A stretch of DNA of 58,450 nt. It comes from an uncultured Acidobacteriota bacterium (GTDB taxonomy: Bacteria > Acidobacteriota > Polarisedimenticolia > Polarisedimenticolales > JAIQFR01). Each line of letters starts with the position of its first letter. Positions within the stretch are counted from its first letter, which is position 1. Below the pieces are notes generated by a model. It was not told the DNA's origin. It did no database searches and worked only from the letters and a program-made list of their open reading frames with translations. Made by a program: the position numbers and the translations under genes. Of this stretch, positions 36,677-44,421 are shown one piece after another. Location: positions 1 to 58,450 of the forward strand of contig CALMJU010000058.1 of NCBI GenBank assembly GCA_937864465.1. The letters run 5' to 3'.

Positions 36677-38836
36677 CTAGGTCGCGAGCCGCTCCATGAG
36701 GGCCCGGAACCTCGGGTGCTCCCGCAGCGGGTCGAGGTTGTTGTCGTGCTCGAACCAGCCGCGCTGGGTCAGGCCGAGGTCCACCGAGCGCGCGAGCGCG
36801 TCGATCGCCTCGTCGATCTGCCCGGCGAGCGAATAGATGCAGCCGATGTTGTAGAGGAGCATCGGCTCGTCCGGCTCCGCGGCCGCCGCCGCGCGCGCCC
36901 ACTCGAGGCCGAGCTCCCGATCGCCGAGCGCGACGAGCGCGTTCGCCCCCATGTACCGCGCGCGCGTGTCGTCCGGCTGGAGCTTCAGGCGCTCCTCCGC
37001 CTTCCGCAGGCCGCGGCGGCGCGCCGCCTCGGCCATGTCCCGCCGGCCCAGGTCCTCGTACACCTGCGAGACGAGCAGCGGGGACTGGTAATCCTCGGGC
37101 CTCACGGTCTCCGCCTCCTCGTAGAGGCGCGCCGCCTTGCGGAGGTCTCCGCGGGCGAAGCAGTGGCGCGCGTAGAAGTAGCGCGCCTCGAAGAGCCCCG
37201 GGTCGAGGCGGATCGCCCGCTCGAACGCCGCGACCGCCTCCTCGTCGCGGCCGGCTATCGATATCGCGACCCCCCAGGAGGCCTGGGCCTCCGCGAGGTC
37301 GGGGTCGATGTCGAGGGCCCTCCGGCTCGCGGCCTCGGCCTGGCGGATGTTCTCCTCGACCCTCGAGACGTAGAGGAAGAAGAAGCAGTAGCAGTCCGCG
37401 ACCCCGGCCCAGGCCCGCCCGTACGACGGGTCGAGCTCGAGCGCCCGCCGGAACATCTGGAGCGCGAACTCGACGCCGCGTCTCCGGTACTGGTAGTAGT
37501 AGCTCCTCCCGCGCAGGTAGCAGTCGTACGCCCGGAAGTCGGTCGTCGGCGGGCGGCCGAGCGCCTCGTGCTCGCTCAGGGAGAGCGTGACCCGGAGCGC
37601 CCCGGCGATGCTGCGCGCGATCCCCTCCTGGATCGAGAAGACGTCCTCGAGGTCGCCGTCGAACGTCTTCGACCAGATGCCGAACCCCGAAGCGGTGTCC
37701 ACCAGCTCGGCCGTGACCCGCAAGCGGTCGCCCGCCTTGCGGACGCTCCCCTCGAGGAGGGTCCGGACGCCGAGCCGCCTGCCGATCTCCCGGCTGTCCA
37801 TCGGCGCGCCGCGGAAGCGGAACGACGACGTGCGGGAGGCGACGCGGAGCCCGCGGATCCTCGCGAGGGCCGACAGGATCTCGTCCGCCACGCCGTCGCA
37901 GAAATACTCCTGGTCCTTCTCCCGGGAGAGGTCCGCAAACGGGAGGACCGCGACCGAGGGGCCGCGATCGTTGGAGGAGGCGACCCCGCGGCGCCTCAGG
38001 CTCTCCAGCTCGTTCCGCAGGTCCAGGGTGGACTGGTAGCGGAGCGAGGGGTCCTTCTCGAGGCAGCGCTCCAGGATCCTCTCGAACTCCGCGGGCAGGT
38101 CCGGCCGCAGGGTCGAGGCGGGATCGGGCTGGTCGCGCAGGATGGATGCGACGAGATCGGCGGTGCTCTCCCCCTGGAAGGGGCGCCGTCCGGTCGCCAT
38201 CTCGTACAGCATCACGCCGAACGAGAAGACGTCCGATCGCGTGTCCGCGGTGTCGCCCCGCGTCTGCTCCGGCGACATGTAGGGCGCCGTCCCGACGAAC
38301 CGCCCCGGCTTGGTCACGGTCACGGCCGTGCTCCGGCTCGTGTCGTCCGGGGCCCCCTGCTCCCGCACCGACGCGAGGCCGAAGTCGAGGATCTTGGGCC
38401 GGCCGTCCTCTCCGACCATCACGTTCCGGAGCTTGAGATCCCGGTGGACGACCCCGCGCTCGTGGGCGGCGGCCAGCGCGTCGGCCAGCGGCGCGGCCAG
38501 CTCCAGGACGCGCTCGATCGGGAACCCGTCGGGCGGGAGAGCCGCCTCGAGCGTCTCGCCGCGCACCAGCTCCATCGCGAGGAACCGGCGGCCCTCGGCC
38601 TCCTCGACCGCGTAGACCGTGACGATGTTCGCGTGGTTGAGGGCGGCGAGCGCCTGCGCCTCCCGCCCGAGCCGCGCCAGGGCGTCCTCGGAGCCGGCGA
38701 TGCTCTCCGGCACGAACTTGACCGCGACCTCGCGGTTCAGGCGCGTGTCGAGCGCGCGCCATACGACGCCGCCGCCGCCCTCGCCGAGCGTGTCGAGGAA
38801 TCGGTAGTGAAGGAGCGAGTCGCCGGGCCGGATCAC
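36677..38836 (-). CDS. Ser/Thr protein kinase with TPR repeats
   Basis: A 719-residue protein. The kinase domain (about 10-275) has a Gly loop GEGGGGVV, the VAVK Lys, HRDLKLRN catalytic loop, DFG and a typical APE-region variant SPEQ. A middle domain (about 290-430) with VAVLPFADLSREKDQEYFCDGVADEIL and LEGSVRKAGDRLRVTAELVD is the TolB/FlgO-like module seen in adenylate cyclase and TPR proteins. Several TPRs follow (about 440-715). The catalytic loop has Leu where Pro is usual (HRDLKPxN). No TM helix is seen, so it is probably cytoplasmic. Start is GTG at 38836. This architecture is common in Acidobacteriota. Confidence 0.88.
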   Translation of the reverse strand: MIRPGDSLLHYRFLDTLGEGGGGVVWRALDTRLNREVAVKFVPESIAGSEDALARLGREAQALAALNHANIVTVYAVEEAEGRRFLAMELVRGETLEAALPPDGFPIERVLELAAPLADALAAAHERGVVHRDLKLRNVMVGEDGRPKILDFGLASVREQGAPDDTSRSTAVTVTKPGRFVGTAPYMSPEQTRGDTADTRSDVFSFGVMLYEMATGRRPFQGESTADLVASILRDQPDPASTLRPDLPAEFERILERCLEKDPSLRYQSTLDLRNELESLRRRGVASSNDRGPSVAVLPFADLSREKDQEYFCDGVADEILSALARIRGLRVASRTSSFRFRGAPMDSREIGRRLGVRTLLEGSVRKAGDRLRVTAELVDTASGFGIWSKTFDGDLEDVFSIQEGIARSIAGALRVTLSLSEHEALGRPPTTDFRAYDCYLRGRSYYYQYRRRGVEFALQMFRRALELDPSYGRAWAGVADCYCFFFLYVSRVEENIRQAEAASRRALDIDPDLAEAQASWGVAISIAGRDEEAVAAFERAIRLDPGLFEARYFYARHCFARGDLRKAARLYEEAETVRPEDYQSPLLVSQVYEDLGRRDMAEAARRRGLRKAEERLKLQPDDTRARYMGANALVALGDRELGLEWARAAAAAEPDEPMLLYNIGCIYSLAGQIDEAIDALARSVDLGLTQRGWFEHDNNLDPLREHPRFRALMERLAT

Positions 38837-39001
38837 GTGCCCCCACCCTCACCCGCCGCCCCGCGGGCGGCGGAACGAGGAGTGTACCCCGAGAGCCGGC
38901 TCCGGGGCACGCGCGCATCCCGGCGCGCTCCGAGAGCCCGGGGGGCGCCCCCCGGAACGGCGGATCCCCGCGGGCCTCGGCGCGAACGATCTACTGCGGG
39001 A

Positions 39002-39100
39002 TCAGTACCAATCGCAGAAACGCGGATCCTCGGAGCACTGGGCGCACAGCGTGATCTTCTTGCCCCTGCTGCTCACAGCCGGACGAACGACGAACCTCAT
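39002..39100 (-). CDS. 32-aa cysteine-containing peptide
   Basis: A short ORF encodes 32 residues. It begins MRFVVRPAVSSRGKK, has CAQC in the middle and ends RFCDWY. GGAGG sits about 9 nt before the ATG at 39100. Three Cys in 14 residues and an aromatic C-terminus are reminiscent of a metal-binding mini-protein or a modified-peptide (RiPP) precursor, but no maturase is encoded nearby and no family is recognised. It is downstream on the same strand as nothing else; the kinase gene 165 nt further on is cotranscribed only if readthrough occurs. Short ORFs can be chance; the SD and composition make this one plausible. Confidence 0.45.
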   Translation of the reverse strand: MRFVVRPAVSSRGKKITLCAQCSEDPRFCDWY

Positions 39101-39297
39101 GGCGAGCCCTCCGGGCGACCCTCCCGACGGGGCCTGCGCTCCGGGACCGCGGGCCCCGGGCCGGATCGCCGACGATTCGCCGGGAATATACCGCGATTTC
39201 CGATCGCGGCGGAGACCGGTGCGGAACCCGCCGCCGGCGGATTCGTTTATCCTCAGGGGCGCCGCAGAGGAGCCGCCGCGGCGGCCGGGAGGGAACC

Positions 39298-39666
39298 ATG
39301 GACCGTCCGGGGATCGCGATCGCGCAGGAAGAGCGCACCCTCGCGGCGCTCACGCACCTCTCCGGCCTCGCCGGCTATCTGATCCCGTGCGGCGGGGTGC
39401 TCGTCCCGATCCTCATCTGGATGGCGAAGTCGGAGTCGCGGGTCGTCTCGAGCATCGCGAAGCAGGCGATCCTGCTAAACGTGGCGGTCTTCCTCGCCGT
39501 CACCGTCACCGCGCTCCTCTGGATCACGGTGATCCTGATCCCGGTCGTCGTCCTTTTCTGGATCCTCCTCGGCATCGCGGCGATCGCGCTGCCGATCGTC
39601 GGTGCGGTCCGGGCGTCGGACGGGACCTACTACCGCTACCCGGTCGTCGGCGTGGAGCCGCGCTGA
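39298..39666 (+). CDS. DUF4870 membrane protein
   Basis: A 122-residue protein of the DUF4870/Tic20-like family. It has EERTLAALTHLSGLAGYLIPCGGVLVPILIWMAK, the family lead-in, then two further hydrophobic helices (about 57-75 and 78-103) and the conserved end A-x-DGTYYRYP. GGGAGGG precedes the ATG and TTTATCCT (about 39246) may be its -10. Function unknown. The membrane glycosyltransferase gene begins 52 nt downstream. Confidence 0.87.
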   Translation: MDRPGIAIAQEERTLAALTHLSGLAGYLIPCGGVLVPILIWMAKSESRVVSSIAKQAILLNVAVFLAVTVTALLWITVILIPVVVLFWILLGIAAIALPIVGAVRASDGTYYRYPVVGVEPR

Positions 39667-39718
39667 GCTTCCTCCCGGCCCCCTGCCTCGCGCGCGAAAG
39701 GGCGATAAGATAGCGCGC

Positions 39719-41758
39719 ATGGCCGATGCTTCGGGGACGGCGGGGAGGCGTCGCGCCGCCGCGTGGGCGGGGTTCCTCGGCGCCGCGGCGGCGGGCGCGG
39801 CCGCGATCGCGCTGGTCCGCTGGGCCGGCCCGCCGATCTACTGCGGCGACGGGTACTTCCACATCCGGTTCGCGCGGCTGATCCTCGAGGAAGGCATCTC
39901 GCGCACGTTCCCCTGGTTCCAGGAGTCGTTCCAGCGCGACGCCTACACGAACTTCAACCTGCTGTACCACGTCTTCCTGATGCCGTTCACGTTCCTGAAG
40001 GATCTGACCACCGCGGCCAGGGTCGCGGCCGTCGCGGGAGGGACGGCGACGGTCGTCGCGTTCTGGTGGTCGCTGCGCTCGCTCGAGGTGCGCGCTCCTC
40101 TCCTCTGGACCCTTCTGCTCCTGGGCGCGGCGCCCGAGTACCTGTTCCGGCTGACCTTCACGCGGCCGCTCGTCCTCTCGCTGGGGCTGGCGAGCCTGGG
40201 AACGGTCGCGATCCTCAAGGGCAAGATGCGGTGGGCGGCCGCCGCCGCCGCGGTGTGGGCGCATCTCCACTCCTCGCTCCACCTGCTGCCCGCCGTCGCT
40301 CTCGCCCACGACGCGCTCCGCGAGGCGCCCGGGGAGACGTGTCTCCGGCGCTTTCGCACGGCCGCGTGGACGCTCGGCGGGGCCGCGGCGGGGCTCCTCG
40401 TCAGCCCGTTCTTCCCCAACGACCTGCGCTTCTGGGCCGTAGCCAACCTCGGCGTGCTGCGCCACGCGTGGGAGCGCGGGGACGAGGCGCGCGTCGCCAC
40501 CGAGCTCGCCGCGATGCCGTCCGACGTGTTCCTCCTGGCGAACGCGGGTCCCGCGGCGGCGATGCTGCTCGCTGTCGTCCTCCTGGCGGGGGGGAGACGG
40601 CTCACCGACCAGGCCCGGACGCTCCTCGTCGTGGCGTCGGGGTTCCTGGGCCTCTCGCTCGTCAGCCAGCGGTTCGCGGAGCACTGGGCGCCGTACTCGA
40701 TCCTCCTCCTAGCCGTGGCGGCGCGCGACGCGGAGCTCGACGACTTCGCCGGGGTCCCGGCGCTCCTTCGCGGGGCGGCGCGGACGGTCGCGGGCTCGAA
40801 GGCGCTGCGGAGGATCGCCACCGCGCTCGCGTTCGCGGCGGCGCTCGCCCTCCTCGGGTGGAGCGTCTCGGCGAACCGGAGGGCCGCGGCGGCGGAGACC
40901 GCCGAGGACTACGGTCCGGTGTCCCGGTGGATGGCGGAGCACGTGCCGCACGGCGACACGCTCTTCCACCCCGGATACGACGAGTTCGGGCCGCTCTTCT
41001 TCCACGACACGGGGCGGAGGTTCCTGATCGGGCTCGACCCCGCGTACTTCCGGGCGACCGACGAGACGCGTTTCCGGCTCTGGGGGAGGATCGCGCGAGG
41101 AGAGCTCGCCGACGTCTGGGAGCCGATCCGGAAGACGTTCGGCTGCCGGTGGGTATTCCTCCCCGCGCGCTTCGTCAGCCTGCGGCGCATTCTGGAGAGG
41201 GACCCGCGGTTCGAGCGGGTCTACGGGGACCGGGAGGCCTCGGTCTACGCCGTCGCCGACGACCCCGGCTACGTCGGGGACTGGACGGTGCGCGGGCCGT
41301 TCCCCGACCCGAGACGGTCCCTGTGGACCGAGGGGATGCCGGCGGGAGGGGACCGCGGGAAGACGGTGCGCGTCTCCGGGTTCCTCGATTTCCGGTCCAT
41401 CCTCGGGATCCCGGCGTCCGTGCAGGACGTCTGTGCGGTCGCCGAGACGACGCTCGACGCGCCGGCCGGGAGCCGCCTGGAGATCGCCGTGACGTCCGAC
41501 GACGCGGTCCGCGTGATCGCCGGATCCTCCGTCCTCATCGAGCGGTCTCCCTGGCTCGATCCTCCGCCGGGGACGCCGGGCGGTCCGGCGCTCGACCTCG
41601 CCGCCCTCGGAAGCCGGCGTCGGGCCGCCCCCACCTACCGGGCCGAGATCGCCGGGGCGGGAGATCGCATCCTCCTCCGCGTCGAGTCCTGCGCCAAGGG
41701 TGGCGATTTCGGCTTCTTCCTGCAGGAATCGGAACATCGGGGACAGCTACCGATTTAG
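39719..41758 (+). CDS. Membrane glycosyltransferase-like protein with C-terminal beta domain
   Basis: A 679-residue protein. Hydrophobic helices fill roughly residues 14-410, with the first loop carrying GDGYFHIRFARLI (an Asp-containing GT-C motif). A soluble region (about 420-520) is followed by a beta-rich domain (about 525-675) with LEIAVTSDDAVRVIAGSSVL, resembling PA14/CBM-like sandwiches. TAAGAT (39706-39711) lies 7 nt before the ATG and no SD is seen, so a leaderless start is possible. The last residues, EHRGQLPI, are encoded by a dispersed repeat. The substrate is unknown. Confidence 0.72.
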   Translation: MADASGTAGRRRAAAWAGFLGAAAAGAAAIALVRWAGPPIYCGDGYFHIRFARLILEEGISRTFPWFQESFQRDAYTNFNLLYHVFLMPFTFLKDLTTAARVAAVAGGTATVVAFWWSLRSLEVRAPLLWTLLLLGAAPEYLFRLTFTRPLVLSLGLASLGTVAILKGKMRWAAAAAAVWAHLHSSLHLLPAVALAHDALREAPGETCLRRFRTAAWTLGGAAAGLLVSPFFPNDLRFWAVANLGVLRHAWERGDEARVATELAAMPSDVFLLANAGPAAAMLLAVVLLAGGRRLTDQARTLLVVASGFLGLSLVSQRFAEHWAPYSILLLAVAARDAELDDFAGVPALLRGAARTVAGSKALRRIATALAFAAALALLGWSVSANRRAAAAETAEDYGPVSRWMAEHVPHGDTLFHPGYDEFGPLFFHDTGRRFLIGLDPAYFRATDETRFRLWGRIARGELADVWEPIRKTFGCRWVFLPARFVSLRRILERDPRFERVYGDREASVYAVADDPGYVGDWTVRGPFPDPRRSLWTEGMPAGGDRGKTVRVSGFLDFRSILGIPASVQDVCAVAETTLDAPAGSRLEIAVTSDDAVRVIAGSSVLIERSPWLDPPPGTPGGPALDLAALGSRRRAAPTYRAEIAGAGDRILLRVESCAKGGDFGFFLQESEHRGQLPI

Positions 41759-41779
41759 GAAGGTTGCTGTTCCCGATTT
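41726..41779 (+). repeat. Dispersed REP-like inverted repeat (copy 3)
   Basis: AATCGGGGACAGCTACC-like arm (41735-41751) and its near complement GGTTGCTGTTCCCGATTT (41762-41779) form an imperfect hairpin with two mismatches. It spans the stop codon of the membrane glycosyltransferase and the gap before the next sigma gene. Confidence 0.6.
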
Positions 41780-41839
41780 CGCGAGAGCTGTCCTATGGCC
41801 GGGCGGCGTCCGGCACTCATGACCGTACACGGAGAGCCG

Positions 41840-42355
41840 ATGCAGGGCGAGGAGCTGGCGGCGGCGATCGAGCCGTTGCACGAGAGCGGGTTCGGATGGG
41901 CCCTCGCCTGCTGCGGCCGGGACGACGACATGGCCCGGGAGATCCTGCAATCCGCCTACGTGAAGATCCTGGAGGGGAAGGCCCGCTTCGACGGCCGGTC
42001 GTCCCTCAAGACGTGGCTCTTCGGCGTGATCCGCAGGACGGCGGCCGAGCACCGGCGGCGCGCCTGGATCGACTCGGCGCGGCGGGCGCTGGGGGGCGGA
42101 AGCGAGCGCGTCCCGGCCGCCTCTCCCGATCCGGAGGCTCGTCTGGTGAGATCGGAGAAGGACCGCGCGGTCCGGAGCGCGCTCGCGCGCCTGTCGCTCC
42201 GCCAGCGCGAGGTGCTCCACCTCGTCTTCTACGAGGGACTGACCCTCGAGGAGTCCGCCGGAGTCCTCGGCGTGTCGGTCGGCTCGGCGCGGACCCACTA
42301 CGAGCGCGGGAAGGCCCGCCTCCGCCGGTTGCTGCCGAGGGAGGTCGCGTCATGA
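41840..42355 (+). CDS. ECF RNA polymerase sigma factor
   Basis: A 171-residue sigma factor. Region 2: DDDMAREILQSAYVKILEG and FDGRSSLKTWLFGVIRRTAAEHRRR. Region 4: LARLSLRQREVLHLVFYEGLTLEESAGVLGVSVGSARTHYERGKARL. ATG at 41840 is chosen because GGAG (41831-41834) is 5 nt upstream; in-frame ATGs at 41795 and 41819 would add 15 or 8 residues. The TGA overlaps the partner's ATG (42352). The fourth sigma module, with the same order as that at 7223. Confidence 0.87.
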   Translation: MQGEELAAAIEPLHESGFGWALACCGRDDDMAREILQSAYVKILEGKARFDGRSSLKTWLFGVIRRTAAEHRRRAWIDSARRALGGGSERVPAASPDPEARLVRSEKDRAVRSALARLSLRQREVLHLVFYEGLTLEESAGVLGVSVGSARTHYERGKARLRRLLPREVAS

Positions 42356-42774
42356 CGGACCCCGGAAACGACCGCGATCTCGGATCCCTCTTCGCGCGGC
42401 TCCGCGAGGAGGACCGCCGCCGCGCCCCCGCCTTCGGGCACGTCTGGAGCGCGGCGAAGCGCCGGGCGGCCGGCGATCCCGCGCCGAGCCTCGCCGCGAG
42501 GCGCTGGGTCGCCGCGGCCGCGCTGACCGGCGCGGCCGTGCTCGTCGTCGCCTCGGCGCTCCTCCTCGGGCCGGCGCGGTCCGGAGGATCGGTGTCCGAC
42601 GCGATCGTCCTCGCCGAGGGCCTCTCCTCGTGGGAGGCGCCGACGGACGGCCTGCTCGACGCGTACCGCTTCGAATTCCTGGACTCGGTTCCGACCCTCG
42701 ATTTCGACTCGATGGATCTCCCGTCGGCGGACGCTTCCGCGGAGCCCGGCGGCGGAGACCCGACTGCACGGTGA
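42352..42774 (+). CDS. One-TM membrane protein, probable non-ZAS anti-sigma
   Basis: A 140-residue protein. An N-terminal charged region with LFARLREEDRRRAPAFGHVW is followed by one TM helix (VAAAALTGAAVLVVASALLL, about 53-72). The tail is acidic and has SVSDAIVLAEGLSSWE and LDFDSMDLPS. No HxxxCxxC motif. ATG overlaps the sigma stop. Together with 7825 and 22343 it forms a set of sigma-linked proteins of like layout. Anti-sigma activity is inferred. Confidence 0.62.
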   Translation: MTDPGNDRDLGSLFARLREEDRRRAPAFGHVWSAAKRRAAGDPAPSLAARRWVAAAALTGAAVLVVASALLLGPARSGGSVSDAIVLAEGLSSWEAPTDGLLDAYRFEFLDSVPTLDFDSMDLPSADASAEPGGGDPTAR

Positions 42775-42808
42775 ACCCACGATCTTCAGCCACGAAGGAG
42801 GAATCCCG

Positions 42809-43321
42809 ATGAGACGCATGCTTGCGATCCTGGCGGTCGTCGTTCTCTCGACGGCGGCCTTCGCCCAGGCCCCCGCCCGCATGGGCCGCGGCGCCGGCCC
42901 GATGGCGGGCCCGGGGATGGGCGTTCGCGGAGGCGCGGAGTTCCGCGAGCACCTCTTCCCGCCGCAGATGATCCTGCGGCACCAGACGGAGCTGGGCATC
43001 ACGGACGCGCAGATCGAGACGCTCAAGAAGCTGATCCACGAGTCGCACGCGAAGACCATGGACCTCCAGATCGACCTCCAGCGGGTGACCGAGCGGCTCG
43101 AGAAGATCGTCGAGACGACGCGCGTGGACGAGGCGGCCGCCCTCGCGGCGTCCGACGAGGCGATGGCGCTCGAGTCGCAGATCAAGAAGGCCCACCTCGC
43201 CCTCCTGGTCCGCGTGAAGAACCTCCTCACGCCGGAGCAGGTCGAGAAGGCGAAGGGCCTCCGCGACCGCCCCGATCGCCCCGACCGTCCCGATCGCCCC
43301 GAACCCGACCGCGTGGACTGA
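42809..43321 (+). CDS. Spy/CpxP-like periplasmic protein
   Basis: A 170-residue exported helical protein: signal peptide ending near AFA-Q (about 20), Gly/Met/Arg-rich linker, then LGITDAQIETLKKLIHESHAKTMDLQIDLQ and LTPEQVEKAKGL, the paired LTxxQ-type motifs. A C-terminal RPDRPDRPDRP repeat is likely disordered. AAGGAGG is in front of the ATG. As the third gene after sigma and membrane partner, it parallels the gene at 8204. Confidence 0.77.
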   Translation: MRRMLAILAVVVLSTAAFAQAPARMGRGAGPMAGPGMGVRGGAEFREHLFPPQMILRHQTELGITDAQIETLKKLIHESHAKTMDLQIDLQRVTERLEKIVETTRVDEAAALAASDEAMALESQIKKAHLALLVRVKNLLTPEQVEKAKGLRDRPDRPDRPDRPEPDRVD

Positions 43322-43330
43322 ACCGTTCCC

Positions 43331-43361
43331 GGGGGACGCCCTCGCAACGGGGGCGTCCCCC
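43331..43361 (+). terminator. Strong hairpin between convergent genes
   Basis: GGGGGACGCCC (43331-43341) pairs with GGGCGTCCCCC (43351-43361) around a 9-nt loop. There is no T-run on either side, so factor-independent termination is not assured; the position between convergent genes fits a bidirectional stop or an mRNA-end protector. Confidence 0.55.
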
Positions 43362-43390
43362 GCGGCGCCGGGTGCCGACGGCACTCCCCC

Positions 43391-44407
43391 TCAGCCGGCC
43401 CCCTCCATCGTCAGGAGCGCTTTCCCCTCGCTGCGGCGCGCGAGATACGCCGCGAGGCCGGTTCCGACGTCCTCGATCGGGATCCTCATGGCGATCTCGG
43501 TGCGGAGGACGCCTTCCGCGATGAGCCGCTGCGAGCGGCGCACCGCGCGCCACGCGCGGAGCGGCCCGCGATCCCGGATCCACTCGCCGAGATAGAACCC
43601 TCGAACCCGCTTCTCCCGGGCGATCAGGTCCATCGGCGCGAGCCCGGAGCAGAGATCGCCCGACAGGGCGCCGTAGGCGACGACCTCCCCGCCGCGCGGC
43701 ATCGATCCGAGAAGCTGGCCGGTCATTCCGCCCGCGACGGCGTCGAAGGCGATCGTCGCCCGGAGGTCGCGCGCGAGCCTCGCGAGCGACTCCGGGAAAT
43801 CGGGATCGGCGGAGCAGAGCACGGGACCCGCCCCGAGCGCGAGCGCCGGCTCCACCTGCCCGGGGCCCCGCACGACGCCGACGAGCGGGATCCCTTCCCG
43901 GCGGAAGAGCCGGGCGAGCATCCGCCCGACCTGGCTCGAGGCGGCGGTCTGGACGGCGGCCCGATGCCGGCCCTCGCGCACTTCCGCAAGGAGACCAAGA
44001 CAAGTCAGCGGGTTCAACAGCGAAGCGGCCCCCTGCTCGAGACCGAGGAACCGCGGCAGGAGAACGCACTCGCGGATCTTCGCGACGAAGAACTCCGCCC
44101 AGGTGCCGTCCCGGTCCGTCATCCGCCCGCACGCGACGCGGCGGCCGGCGAGGAAGCGGCCGAGGATGCCGCCTCCGATCGCGGCGATCGTGCCGGAGCC
44201 CTCCCGACCCGGCACCGCGGGAAACGTCCGGTTCTCCCCGTACTTCCCCTGCAGGAACATCAGGTCCGACGGGTTGCACGGCGCCGCGGCCATCCGGACC
44301 AGGACCTCGCCCGGCCCGGGGCGCGGCACCGGCTTCTCGACGACCCGCAGCGAGGCGATCGCGTCGGCGGCGATCGGCCGGTACCCGTCGAGGACGACGG
44401 CGCGCAT
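43391..44407 (-). CDS. MDR-superfamily (quinone/enoyl reductase-like) oxidoreductase
   Basis: A 338-residue zinc-independent medium-chain dehydrogenase/reductase. GroES-like N-terminal domain: PRPGPGEVLVRMAAAPCNPSDLMFLQGKYG and PAVPGREGSGTIAAIG, then a Rossmann half with AASSQVGRMLARL (the usual AGxGxxG position altered to ASSQVG) and AFDAVAGG. Such enzymes reduce quinones or enoyl thioesters with NADPH. The ATG at 44407 is chosen; an in-frame GTG at 44425 would overlap the M64 stop as GTGA. It is 14 nt downstream of the M64 gene. Confidence 0.8.
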   Translation of the reverse strand: MRAVVLDGYRPIAADAIASLRVVEKPVPRPGPGEVLVRMAAAPCNPSDLMFLQGKYGENRTFPAVPGREGSGTIAAIGGGILGRFLAGRRVACGRMTDRDGTWAEFFVAKIRECVLLPRFLGLEQGAASLLNPLTCLGLLAEVREGRHRAAVQTAASSQVGRMLARLFRREGIPLVGVVRGPGQVEPALALGAGPVLCSADPDFPESLARLARDLRATIAFDAVAGGMTGQLLGSMPRGGEVVAYGALSGDLCSGLAPMDLIAREKRVRGFYLGEWIRDRGPLRAWRAVRRSQRLIAEGVLRTEIAMRIPIEDVGTGLAAYLARRSEGKALLTMEGAG

Positions 44408-44421
44408 GGTCGCCTGTTCCG

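Noticed and set aside
43251-43312. Tandem DNA repeat coding RPDRPDRPDRP
   Set aside because: A short low-complexity protein tail of the Spy-like gene, not an independent element.
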